DNA of 12,744 nucleotides, taken from the NCBI GenBank assembly GCA_019423835.1, contig JAHZAR010000070.1, forward strand, positions 2,038-14,781, in the 5' to 3' direction. Positions 5,918-12,697 of this stretch are shown here, piece after piece; position 1 is the first letter of the stretch; every line of letters starts with the position of its first letter. A program made the translations under genes and the position numbers. The DNA comes from Clostridiales bacterium (GTDB taxonomy: Bacteria > Bacillota > Clostridia > Lachnospirales > Lachnospiraceae). A model generated the notes under the pieces. It was not told the DNA's origin. It made no database searches and saw only the letters and a program-made list of their open reading frames with translations.

Positions 5918-7152
5918 AGCCCAGAATGGTGAAAACGGACATCCTTTATAACGGAGTGGATGCCAACCGGGATATTTCGGATGTCCTCTCAGATTTTGAT
6001 TTTACGGATTCTATTGAAGAGTCAGATTCCATTTCCCTTACTCTGGGAGACAGAGAAAAGATGTGGACCGGAACTTTCATGCCGGTGAATGGGGACCGGA
6101 TTCAGGCGTCAATCGTGATGGATAACTGGAACGGGCAGGGGAAAGAGAGCAGGATCCGCTGCGGGGAGTTTGTGGTGGATTCCTACAGGATTCAGGCCCC
6201 GCCGCAGAAAATCATGATTGAAGGAGTGTCCGCCCCGGTTGATCGGGATTTTAAAGATACAAAAAGGACGCAGACCTGGGAAAAGGTGACAATCCGCCAG
6301 ATTGCTGCGGAGATAGCTGCCAGATACGGCCTGTTGCTGGTGTATGATACGGCAAAGGATATTACTCTGGAACGGGAGGAGCAGAACGAAAAGACGGACA
6401 GCGCCTATCTGAAGGAACTGTGCAATCAGTACGGACTGGGAATTAAGGTATACGCTTCCCAGCTTGTTATCTGGTCTTATGAGGAGTATGAGGCGAGGGA
6501 ACCGGCAGCATACATCTGGCCGGAGATGGCCAGCAAATGGAGCTACAAGGGAAGCATTCAGGGAACTTACACAGGAGCGAAGGTGTCCTATTCCAGTCCC
6601 AAAAAGAAAGAAACATTGACGGCCTTTGTAGGGCAGGAAGGACGGGTCTTAAATGTAAACCAGAAAGCGGAGAGCGTTGCGGATGCAGAACGTATCGGAA
6701 CGTACGCCATGCAGAATGCCAACAGAAAAGAAGTAACTGCAGAGATCACCTTATGCCCGGAGATCGCGCTGCCGGCAGCGGCGTCTCAGGTTCTTGCGCT
6801 GTCTGGATTCGGGAAAATTGACGGACGGTATTTTGTCACCTGCGCAAGACATCGATTATCATCTGGGGGAGATTACCAGCTAAGCCTGAGTATGTACAGG
6901 ATTGCCGGGCAGGAAGAAACGAAACAGGCAGAAGGCAGCGGGGAAAGCGGAGAAAACAGCTACACAGTGAAAAGCGGGGATACCCTATGGGATCTGGCCA
7001 GATCTTTTTACGGGGACGCTACAAAATATTCGACTATTTATAATGCAAACAGGGACAAAATTGAGGCGGAGGCGAAACGGCGGGGAAAAGAAAGTTCAAA
7101 TGGAGGGTACTGGATCTTTCCAGGAACTGAGCTGACCATTCCGCCAGCCTAA
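5914..7152 (+). CDS. D: Phage late control gene D-type baseplate hub protein with C-terminal LysM
   Basis: This 412-residue protein belongs to the gpD/gp27-like hub family, forming the central trimeric ring of the baseplate on which the spike sits. Residues about 1-335 carry the hub fold (TDILYNGVDANRDISDVLSD at the start; FGKIDGRYFVTCARHRLS near the end is a family-like signature). A Gly/Ser/Glu linker (AEGSGESGENS) leads to a C-terminal LysM domain (about 348-411: YTVKSGDTLWDLARSFYGD ... WIFPGTELTIP). The start is taken at ATG 5914, with GGAGGAG directly upstream and overlapping the stop of X. GTG 5893 or ATG 5902 are possible but have no better site. The LysM could bind peptidoglycan during penetration or act as a structural adaptor. 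Confidence 0.88.
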   Translation: MKPRMVKTDILYNGVDANRDISDVLSDFDFTDSIEESDSISLTLGDREKMWTGTFMPVNGDRIQASIVMDNWNGQGKESRIRCGEFVVDSYRIQAPPQKIMIEGVSAPVDRDFKDTKRTQTWEKVTIRQIAAEIAARYGLLLVYDTAKDITLEREEQNEKTDSAYLKELCNQYGLGIKVYASQLVIWSYEEYEAREPAAYIWPEMASKWSYKGSIQGTYTGAKVSYSSPKKKETLTAFVGQEGRVLNVNQKAESVADAERIGTYAMQNANRKEVTAEITLCPEIALPAAASQVLALSGFGKIDGRYFVTCARHRLSSGGDYQLSLSMYRIAGQEETKQAEGSGESGENSYTVKSGDTLWDLARSFYGDATKYSTIYNANRDKIEAEAKRRGKESSNGGYWIFPGTELTIPPA

Positions 7153-7167
7153 AAGGAGGGAGAATGG

Positions 7168-7578
7168 GTGAATGAAGTGAGAATTGGCAGGGTATCAAGT
7201 GTGAATGAGCTGGAGGGCACAGTCAGGATAGCATATCCAGATCGCAGTGACAGGGATACGGCAGAGCTGCCTGTTTTCTGCGGGATGGGAAGGGAGTACC
7301 GGATGCCTCAGGTAGGGGAGATGGTGCTGGTTCTGCACCTGTCAAATGACAGCAGCATGGGGATTGTGATGGGAGGCTTCTGGTCTGAAGATGAAAAACC
7401 GCCTGAAAGCGGTGGAGAGGTCTATTATAAAGAGTTTCAGCCGCAGGGAGCCTCTTTTCTGCGGGTCATTTCAGGCAGCATGATGTTTGGTTCCAGAGAT
7501 ATTATTTTTCAGGATGCGTCAGGCTCTATATCAGTATCGGAACTGCTGGCCTTGAAAAGAAGGGTGGATGGATTGTAA
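7168..7578 (+). CDS. V: Phage baseplate assembly protein V-like (spike/OB-fold)
   Basis: The 136-residue product looks like a gpV/gp5-type OB-fold protein, which caps the hub and carries the membrane-piercing tip. The N-terminal beta region (RIGRVSSVNELEGTVRIAYP) and the following AELPVFCGMGREYRMPQVGE with MVLVLHLSNDSSMGIVMGGF are the characteristic OB-fold pattern. It is short, and the long repetitive beta-helix and metal-binding tip of many spike proteins are not evident, so the piercing tip may be minimal or supplied by another protein. GTG 7168 is the start: AAAGGAGG lies eight bases upstream, and nearby ATGs run quickly into stops. Its stop overlaps the next ATG by one base (TAATG). Confidence 0.82.
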   Translation: MNEVRIGRVSSVNELEGTVRIAYPDRSDRDTAELPVFCGMGREYRMPQVGEMVLVLHLSNDSSMGIVMGGFWSEDEKPPESGGEVYYKEFQPQGASFLRVISGSMMFGSRDIIFQDASGSISVSELLALKRRVDGL

Positions 7579-7973
7579 TGGCTAAGATTGGCACGTTTGG
7601 ACGTATTCCATTTCGTGTGAGCGATCAGGAGGCTGTCATCCTGCAGAACATGAAACGGGAAATCTCAGGAAGGTGGAGCGAGATGGAGCGGATTGGGAAA
7701 AAGCCTCTGACTGTGTTTGCAGGGGCAGAACTTCAGAAGATTACGCTGACGGTTTTCCTGGATGCCGGATTGGGGACGCCTCCCAGAGATTTGTTGGAGG
7801 AGATTGAGACGATGACGGAGCAGGGACAGGCGGAATATTTAATTATCGGCCGGCGCCAGGTTGGAAACGGCAGATGGGTGATTGCGAAAAGCTCTGAAGT
7901 GTGGGACAAGATCCTCATAAAGGGGGAACTGTACCGTGCCACAGCAGAGCTGACGCTGCAGGAATATGTATAG
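7578..7973 (+). CDS. U: Phage tail protein U
   Basis: This 131-residue protein matches the P2 gpU family in size and pattern. It has an N-terminal strand (GTFGRIPFRVSDQEAVILQN), an arginine/tryptophan segment, then a central IGKKPLTVFAGAELQKITL block resembling the conserved gpU segment in which the repeated element is extracted, an acidic helix (PPRDLLEEIETMTEQGQ) and a C-terminal strand pair ending in TAELTLQEYV. In P2 gpU is needed to complete the tail and is thought to act at the tube end. The ATG overlaps the V stop, so expression is coupled. In P2 the U gene comes before X and D; here it comes after V, a local order difference. Confidence 0.8.
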   Translation: MAKIGTFGRIPFRVSDQEAVILQNMKREISGRWSEMERIGKKPLTVFAGAELQKITLTVFLDAGLGTPPRDLLEEIETMTEQGQAEYLIIGRRQVGNGRWVIAKSSEVWDKILIKGELYRATAELTLQEYV

Positions 7974-7984
7974 GAGGGGTGCAG

Positions 7985-8269
7985 GTGGAATTTAACGTAC
8001 AGACAGAGGATAAGGAACTGAAAAGCCAGATGGATACACTGCTGAGGACCAGAGCAGGAAGTGTGCCGGTGGATCGGGATTTCGGGATTGACTGGAGCTG
8101 CCTGGATCACCCACCGGAAGTAGCCGAAAATCTTTTCTACCAGGAGGTGTTGGCCAAGGCAGAAAGATATATTCCAGAGGTTAAAATCAGCAGGGTTGAT
8201 ATGGACAGCGATGTTGAAGGAGGGATGTCAGTCCGGATCGGATGCGAGAGGAGGGGTGACTATGAGTGA
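7985..8269 (+). CDS. W: Baseplate wedge protein W (gp25-like)
   Basis: This 94-residue protein matches the GPW/gp25 family, a small wedge protein that joins the baseplate to the first sheath ring. The diagnostic part is TRAGSVPVDRDFGIDWSCLD followed by a helix (PEVAENLFYQEVLAKAERYI) and the strand PEVKISRVDMD. GTG 7985 is the chosen start because AGGAGGGG lies just upstream at 7972-7979; the longer in-frame extension upstream overlaps U and has no such signal. The stop overlaps the J start by eight bases, a usual W-J arrangement. Confidence 0.85.
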   Translation: MEFNVQTEDKELKSQMDTLLRTRAGSVPVDRDFGIDWSCLDHPPEVAENLFYQEVLAKAERYIPEVKISRVDMDSDVEGGMSVRIGCERRGDYE

Positions 8270-9416
8270 AACGGTTAAGGAACGGCTGAAGCAATATCCG
8301 GAGATTTCATTTGTCGAAGGCACCTCATTTGAACAATTTTTGTCTGAGCTGCTGGAAACTTATCAGAAGAAGTACCTGGAATTGACCGGAAGGGATGTGG
8401 CGCTTCCGGAGGCAGATCCCATCCGCCTGATTTTATATAGCTGTTCTGTGCTGCTCTATCAGGGGATGCAGTATATTGACAGGGCCGGGAAAATGGGACT
8501 TTTGAAATACAGTACGGGGGAGTTTCTGGATAATCTGGCCGCGCTGAAAAAGGTAGAAAGACTGTCGGCCCAGACTGCTCAGGCAAAGGTACGTTTCACT
8601 CTCTCTGCACTGCGGGAAGAATCTGTCAGTATTCCGGCCGGAACAAGGGTGAAGGGCCGGGAACTGTTTTGGGCGACTCAGGAGTATGGGGAGATCCCTG
8701 CCGGCAGCCAGACTGTGGAGCTTCTGGTGCGGTGCCTGACAGCCGGAAGCGTTGGAAATGGGCTCCTGCCGGGGGAAATCAATATTCTGGTAGATCCAAT
8801 TAATTATATTGCTAAAATCGAAAACACGGCAGTTTCAGAGGGAGGGGAAGATCAGGAGACGGATGAGGCCCTGGCAGAGCGTATTTATCTGGCGCCGTCT
8901 GCTTACACCACAGCGGGGCCGGAAGATGCTTACCGCTACTGGACGATGTCATACAGCAGTGCAATCGCAGACTGTAAAATCTACTCGGAAAATCCGGGCG
9001 AGGTGGATATTTATGTGATGCTGCAGGACGGAGAACTCCCGGAAACGGATTTTCTGGAGGCGGTGGAGGAGTATCTGGCAAAAAGTGATAAAAAGCCCCT
9101 TACAGATTTGGTAAAGGTAAAAGCGCCGGAAACAGAAGAGTACAGGATAGACGCGACGTATTATATACGCTCTTCCGACAGGGATATGGCTGACACAATT
9201 AAGAAGCAGGCGGAGGATGCCTGCGAGTCTTATGTATCCTGGCAGCAGGGGGCGATTGCAAGGGATATTAATCCTTCCAGGCTGATGTATGAACTGATGG
9301 GGGCTGGAGTCAAGTGGGTGGATATAAGGAGTCCTGTTTTTAAAGAAATTACAGGAGCGAAGATTGCTAAGGCATCAGAGGTTAATCTGGTGTATGGAGG
9401 ACTGCAGGATGACTGA
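8262..9416 (+). CDS. J: Baseplate J-like protein
   Basis: This 384-residue protein belongs to the Baseplate_J (gpJ/gp6-like) family, which with W and I builds the wedges around the hub that trigger contraction. The N-terminal helices with SGEFLDNLAALKKVERL-like content (TGEFLDNLAALKKVERLSAQ) and the central beta domain (SIPAGTRVKGRELFWATQEY) are typical, as is the EDQETDEALAERIYLAPSAY segment. The C-terminal region with YYIRSSDRDMADTIKKQAED continues the wedge fold. ATG 8262 is preferred: GAGGAGGGG stands just before it and it overlaps the W stop. The J stop overlaps the start of I by eight bases. Confidence 0.92.
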   Translation: MSETVKERLKQYPEISFVEGTSFEQFLSELLETYQKKYLELTGRDVALPEADPIRLILYSCSVLLYQGMQYIDRAGKMGLLKYSTGEFLDNLAALKKVERLSAQTAQAKVRFTLSALREESVSIPAGTRVKGRELFWATQEYGEIPAGSQTVELLVRCLTAGSVGNGLLPGEINILVDPINYIAKIENTAVSEGGEDQETDEALAERIYLAPSAYTTAGPEDAYRYWTMSYSSAIADCKIYSENPGEVDIYVMLQDGELPETDFLEAVEEYLAKSDKKPLTDLVKVKAPETEEYRIDATYYIRSSDRDMADTIKKQAEDACESYVSWQQGAIARDINPSRLMYELMGAGVKWVDIRSPVFKEITGAKIAKASEVNLVYGGLQDD

Positions 9417-10353
9417 TTTTAAAGATGCAGATCTTCTTTCCGTCCTTCCGGAAAGTTTAAGCCGACCTGAAACGCAGGCATTGAGCGCGGCAATCAGGGT
9501 AGGCCTTCTGAGGCTGCAAGATTACAGCAGAGCCATATCCATGTACGCAGCGCTCCGGGATCTGCCTGATGAAGTGCTGAATCTGCTGGCAGTGGAACTG
9601 AGAACCCAGTATTATGATCCGGCGGCGAAAAGAAAAAAACGGGAAGATATGGTAAGGCAGACGATCGCCTGGTATTTTCGCGGCGGTACAGGGGCAGTCT
9701 TGACAGAATATCTGGCGACACTGTATCAGGGAGGCAGGCTGAAGGAATGGTACGACTATGGAGGAGACCCCTATTTTTTTAAAGCGGTTGTAGAGCTTGC
9801 CCTTGATGATGAGATAAGGCCTGGAGATGGGGAAAGGATTACAGAACGCATTAATACTTACAAAAATGTTCGTTCCTGGCTGGAAGATCTTGCGTTTCAT
9901 ATCGGAGCAGATTTTTCTGTTCCAATTTCATACAGAAATGAGGTCCGCTTCAGTACTGGATTTTATCCACGGTACAATCTGGGGTATTTGAAACTGGATG
10001 GCAAGTGGAAGCTGGATGGAACCAGGAAGCTAAATGGATATGACAGTAATACTCTTCTGGATTTCTACCCGGTAAGGATACAGATAGCGGCAGCAGGAGC
10101 CATTGAGGCTAAGGGGAAACTGTTAGAGTTCCACATTACGGCTGCCGCAGGAAAGCCGTCAGAAAGCCGTCAAGAAATTACCGTGGGTGTGGAAGCGGAG
10201 GAACTGGCGGGGACGCAGGAAGGGATAAGATGTCAGGGCTCCACCGCCTGCCTGGTGAGGACAGAGAGCCAGATGACGAAGCGGTGGTATTTGGATGGGA
10301 GCAGGAAGCTGGATGGAAAATGGAAATTGGACGGCGGAACTTATGTTTTGTGA
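9409..10353 (+). CDS. I: Phage tail protein I with hexapeptide-repeat C-terminal extension
   Basis: The N-terminal half of this 314-residue protein is a P2 gpI-type baseplate protein: LLSVLPESLSRPETQALSAA, an AALRDLPDEVLNLLAVELRT block, and WYFRGGTGAVLTEYLATLYQ are all family-like. gpI links the wedge to the tail fibres. ATG 9409 is the start (GGAGG at 9396-9400). The protein is much longer than P2 gpI. Its C-terminal part holds two clusters of three xLDGxx hexapeptides, at about residues 195-210 (KLDGKW, KLDGTR, KLNGYD) and 294-311 (YLDGSR, KLDGKW, KLDGGT), flanking a beta-rich stretch of about 80 residues. The extension probably serves fibre attachment; that is inference. Confidence 0.87.
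   Translation: MTDFKDADLLSVLPESLSRPETQALSAAIRVGLLRLQDYSRAISMYAALRDLPDEVLNLLAVELRTQYYDPAAKRKKREDMVRQTIAWYFRGGTGAVLTEYLATLYQGGRLKEWYDYGGDPYFFKAVVELALDDEIRPGDGERITERINTYKNVRSWLEDLAFHIGADFSVPISYRNEVRFSTGFYPRYNLGYLKLDGKWKLDGTRKLNGYDSNTLLDFYPVRIQIAAAGAIEAKGKLLEFHITAAAGKPSESRQEITVGVEAEELAGTQEGIRCQGSTACLVRTESQMTKRWYLDGSRKLDGKWKLDGGTYVL
9991..10341 (+). repeat. Two clusters of 18-bp direct repeats (xLDGxx hexapeptides) in gene I
   Basis: Three 18-base units lie at 9991-10044 and three more at 10288-10341. Each encodes a hexapeptide of the form (K/Y)-L-(D/N)-G-x-x. The string AAGCTGGATGGAA occurs identically in both clusters. The units are diverged at third positions, so this is an old repeat under protein-level selection rather than a recent expansion. 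Confidence 0.8.
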
Positions 10354-10421
10354 GGGTTCGCTGATAAGAGATTTTGACGGCGGCCGGTTTTAGAACAGAG
10401 CGGTCGGGAAAGGATGGAAGA

Positions 10422-10814
10422 ATGGCAGACAGCAAGGGAGTTATTACACTGATAGGAAGAAAGAAGCTCTGTATGGCTCATTCGGGGGACGCAGAGCTGC
10501 CGAAGATTGTAAAGATGGCCTGGGGAGACGGAGGTGTGGATGAAAGCGGAGAACCGAAGGCTACAACAGGAAATGAAGTGGGGCTTTATAATAAGCTGCT
10601 GGAAAAAGAGATTGAGGGACACACTTATACGAATGAGGAGCAGACCACCTGCAGATATTCCGGCACATTGGAGGCTGGGGAACTGACAGGAAAGGAAATT
10701 TCTGAAATGGGACTTTTGGACGAGGACGGAGATCTGATTGCCTACCGGACGTTTCGCCGGAAGGGAAAGGATGAGGATATTCCTCAGTCTTATGACATGG
10801 ACGAAATTTTCTAA
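10422..10814 (+). CDS. Stand-alone tail fibre N-terminal (collar) domain protein
   Basis: This 130-residue protein resembles only the N-terminal attachment domain of P2 gpH-type fibres: an ITLIGRKKLCMAHSGDAELP opening, a KIVKMAWGDGG strand (the WGDGG/VGDGG element is typical), then a gap rich in polar residues, and SEMGLLDEDGDLIAYRTFRR, matching the usual 'E.GL.d..G.liA' pattern. In P2-like fibres this domain docks on the baseplate; here there is no shaft or receptor domain in the same chain. The start is ATG 10422 with AAAGGA upstream. The 68 bases before it show nothing clear. It probably bridges gpI to the proteins encoded downstream. Confidence 0.82.
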   Translation: MADSKGVITLIGRKKLCMAHSGDAELPKIVKMAWGDGGVDESGEPKATTGNEVGLYNKLLEKEIEGHTYTNEEQTTCRYSGTLEAGELTGKEISEMGLLDEDGDLIAYRTFRRKGKDEDIPQSYDMDEIF

Positions 10815-10836
10815 ACGTGACAGGAGGGAAATTACA

Positions 10837-11265
10837 ATGGGAAATGTAGTGATTCAGAATCCGCCGCAGTATACAGAGCAGATTCCCAAGTGGGATCGGG
10901 AGACCCTGGCGGATGGAGAGGCGATGGGCCAGGTGATTGAGCAGCTGGCTAACAATGATGCTTATCTGAAAAAAGAGCTGGAGCGTCAGGAGCATGTGGA
11001 GCTGATCACCCTGACGGCAGCAGGATGGACGGAGGAATCGGGGCTTTTTGTCCAGAGTGTTGCGGTATCGGGTGTTCAGGGGGACATGGATCTCCGCCTG
11101 TTCAGCGGGCTGGAGGACAGCGCAGATGTGGAAGAAAGGAAGGCTTACAAGAAAGCGTTTGGGATTGTGAGCGGCGGAACCGGAGTGACAGGAGATGGAA
11201 CCGTTACGTTCAAGGTGGACAAGAAACCGGCGACAGACCTTACGATAGGATTGGAGGGAGTGTAG
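10837..11265 (+). CDS. Small fibre-connector-like phage protein
   Basis: This 142-residue protein starts with MGNVVIQNPPQYTEQIPKWD, a short N-terminal pattern common in clostridial phage tail proteins just before the fibre. A helix (AMGQVIEQLANNDAYLKKEL) is followed by a compact beta domain (about 52-142) ending in TFKVDKKPATDLTIGLEGV. I have no firm family name. The start is set by AGGAGGG. The stop TAG is directly followed by the ATG of the fibre gene, so it is coupled to it. A role as connector or minor fibre subunit is inferred from position and from the helix-plus-beta layout. Confidence 0.65.
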   Translation: MGNVVIQNPPQYTEQIPKWDRETLADGEAMGQVIEQLANNDAYLKKELERQEHVELITLTAAGWTEESGLFVQSVAVSGVQGDMDLRLFSGLEDSADVEERKAYKKAFGIVSGGTGVTGDGTVTFKVDKKPATDLTIGLEGV

Positions 11266-12189
11266 ATGGGAAGAATATGGCTGCCTGGAGGCGGCGGTGG
11301 CGGAGCCTCCAGCGATGACTGTACTTTAATGAGGGCTGCTGTGCCGGCCGGAATGAAGGCCGTGACAGCGGACTCAGATGACGAGGCAATGGAAGGAACT
11401 CTGAATCCAGATACCACGCTGGCTGACTCGCAGGCTTTGTCTGGACAGACGTTTTTGAAGTGGAATCCTCAGACGAAGCTGTTTGAGAAAAGAACGGGGA
11501 GCATGGCGAATAGGGGGGCAGTGAGTCAGTCGCTTGCCATCAACGGCAGCTACACGATCCCAGCGGGGTATCATAACGGAAGCGGTAAGGTGACGCAGAG
11601 TATCCCAACCAAGGGAGCGCAGACGTATACGCCAGGGACGGCGAACCAGACGATTGCGGCAGGGCAGTATCTGACAGGGGCACAGACAATTAAGGGGGAT
11701 CCGAACCTGAAGCCGGAGAATATTCGAGAGGGCGTTACTATATTCGGTAAGAGGGGAACTGTTGTAGAGTATAAAACCCCTACAAATATGCCTAGTTATG
11801 AAGGAACTCTAACATATCATAACGGCACTGCAACTGTAAACAATGGTACAAATTATTTAAGAATAGAACAAAATGCTTTTCAAGGTGCAAAATCTATAGC
11901 AAGATTCAATACTGCTGTTAACCTTAGTGGTTGGAATTATATAAATATAAAAGTATCTTCATTAAGGGTGTATAAAGCTTATATAGGAATAAGTAAAAAT
12001 ACTAATTTGCAGGGTTTTTCTTTTGATACTCAATGGGTTGGAACAAACCCGAATGCAGAGGGAGACGTTAAATTAAATCTAAGCTCTTTCAGCGGAATTT
12101 ATTACTTGTATATAGGAATGGAGACATCAACCGACCCAGGTAGAACTGGCCATGTAACTGTGCAAGATATTACTTTTTCGACTCAATAA
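11266..12189 (+). CDS. Tail fibre / receptor-binding protein with AT-rich C-terminal half
   Basis: The 307-residue protein opens with a glycine run (LPGGGGGGASSDD). The middle (about 75-165) holds a pattern frequent in clostridial tail fibres: AVSQSLAINGSYTIPAGYHN, GKVTQSIPTKGAQTYTPGTA, NQTIAAGQYLTGAQTIKGDP and PENIREGVTIFGKRGT. This part is GC-moderate with codons like the rest of the operon. From about 11767 the sequence turns AT-rich (many AAT, ATA, TTA and AGA codons) and encodes a probable beta-sandwich of about 140 residues, likely the receptor-binding head. A very similar fibre may end in an unrelated domain in sister phages. The direct join to the connector protein and the coupled position before the XkdW-like gene support a fibre role. 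The receptor is unknown. Confidence 0.78.
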   Translation: MGRIWLPGGGGGGASSDDCTLMRAAVPAGMKAVTADSDDEAMEGTLNPDTTLADSQALSGQTFLKWNPQTKLFEKRTGSMANRGAVSQSLAINGSYTIPAGYHNGSGKVTQSIPTKGAQTYTPGTANQTIAAGQYLTGAQTIKGDPNLKPENIREGVTIFGKRGTVVEYKTPTNMPSYEGTLTYHNGTATVNNGTNYLRIEQNAFQGAKSIARFNTAVNLSGWNYINIKVSSLRVYKAYIGISKNTNLQGFSFDTQWVGTNPNAEGDVKLNLSSFSGIYYLYIGMETSTDPGRTGHVTVQDITFSTQ

Positions 12190-12202
12190 GAGAGGTAAAT
12201 AT

Positions 12203-12493
12203 ATGAAAATCTATGTAAATGAAAATCACGAGATTCAGGCCGTCAGAGTCAATGACACTGGCGACGAAACCTTAAAAGAATATGAAGTGCCTGACGATTA
12301 TTTTAATGGCTGGTGTGACACAGTCATCAAAGGCTATTGTCACCGGGTCAATGAGGACGGATCGGTTGCTACATACCCATACAAGGATTTTGAGCTACTC
12401 ATGGCAATCCAGCAGGAACACGACCTGCAGGCGAGGAAAACGACCGAGCTGCAGCTTGCCCTTGCTGAAATGTACGAGAGTATGGAGTTGTAA
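12203..12493 (+). CDS. XkdW-like small phage tail-region protein
   Basis: This 96-residue protein has a beta-rich N-terminus (MKIYVNENHEIQAVRVNDTG), an EYEVPDDYFNGWCDTVIKGY segment, and a helical C-terminus (ELLMAIQQEHDLQARKTTEL) likely to coil. It sits between fibre and the 40-residue CD1375-like gene, the usual place of the XkdW-type proteins in Firmicutes tail operons. Its function is not established; a fibre chaperone or accessory is plausible. A purine-rich AGAGGT at 12190-12195 serves as ribosome binding site. Base composition returns towards that of the operon within this gene. Confidence 0.68.
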   Translation: MKIYVNENHEIQAVRVNDTGDETLKEYEVPDDYFNGWCDTVIKGYCHRVNEDGSVATYPYKDFELLMAIQQEHDLQARKTTELQLALAEMYESMEL

Positions 12494-12496
12494 ATC

Positions 12497-12619
12497 GTGG
12501 TTAAAGTATATGCGGATTTGATTGAAAAGGGACTGAGAACGCTTGAACAGGTTCCGGAAAGAATCAGAGAAGGAGTGAAAGAAGAGCTGGAACGGCGAGG
12601 TGTTCTGCCGGTAAAATAG
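12497..12619 (+). CDS. 40-residue CD1375/XkdX-like small protein
   Basis: GTG at 12497 opens a 40-residue frame: MVKVYADLIEKGLRTLEQVP, then ERIREGVKEELERRGVLPVK. This closely fits the CD1375/XkdX-like short peptides found at the end of Firmicutes tail operons (pattern KVYA.LI.KGLRTL.QVP..IR..V). It is highly charged and helical, with no membrane segment. It overlaps nothing; GGAG at 12484-12487 may serve as a weak ribosome binding site. Its role is unknown; the position is the strongest evidence. The short length means it would be missed by length-based gene calling. Confidence 0.82.
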   Translation: MVKVYADLIEKGLRTLEQVPERIREGVKEELERRGVLPVK

Positions 12620-12641
12620 GATAGCGCAGAAACAGAATCTA

Positions 12642-12650
12642 TGCTATACT
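12642..12650 (+). promoter_or_regulatory. Extended -10 promoter (TGCTATACT) for the right-edge peptide gene
   Basis: TGCTATACT has the TGn extension and a good -10 hexamer. No -35 box is seen at proper spacing, which an extended -10 can tolerate. The predicted start, near 12657, would place the SD-sequestering hairpin right at the 5' end of the RNA. Confidence 0.55.
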
Positions 12651-12661
12651 CTCCCTGTTAC

Positions 12662-12691
12662 CGCCTCCTAGACTGGTACGGAAGGGAGGTG
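12662..12691 (+). promoter_or_regulatory. SD-sequestering leader hairpin
   Basis: CGCCTCCT (12662-12669) can pair with GGGAGGTG (12684-12691): an 8-bp stem with two G-U pairs and a 14-base loop. The right arm is the ribosome binding site of the peptide gene starting at 12698, so the folded RNA would hide it. This is a usual feature of type I toxin mRNAs. Confidence 0.65.
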
Positions 12692-12697
12692 AATCGC

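Noticed and set aside
9991..10341. CRISPR-like array from the 18-bp repeats
   Set aside because: The units are contiguous, diverged, in frame and encode hexapeptides within gene I; there are no spacers.
10354..10421. Extra gene or TTG-started extension before the collar-domain gene
   Set aside because: The TTG at 10374 has no ribosome binding site and the added residues are unlike the family N-terminus; nothing else is seen in the gap.
11767..12190. Diversity-generating retroelement variable region or invertible fibre segment
   Set aside because: No template repeat, reverse transcriptase, recombinase or flanking inverted repeats are in the window; a composition shift alone does not support it.
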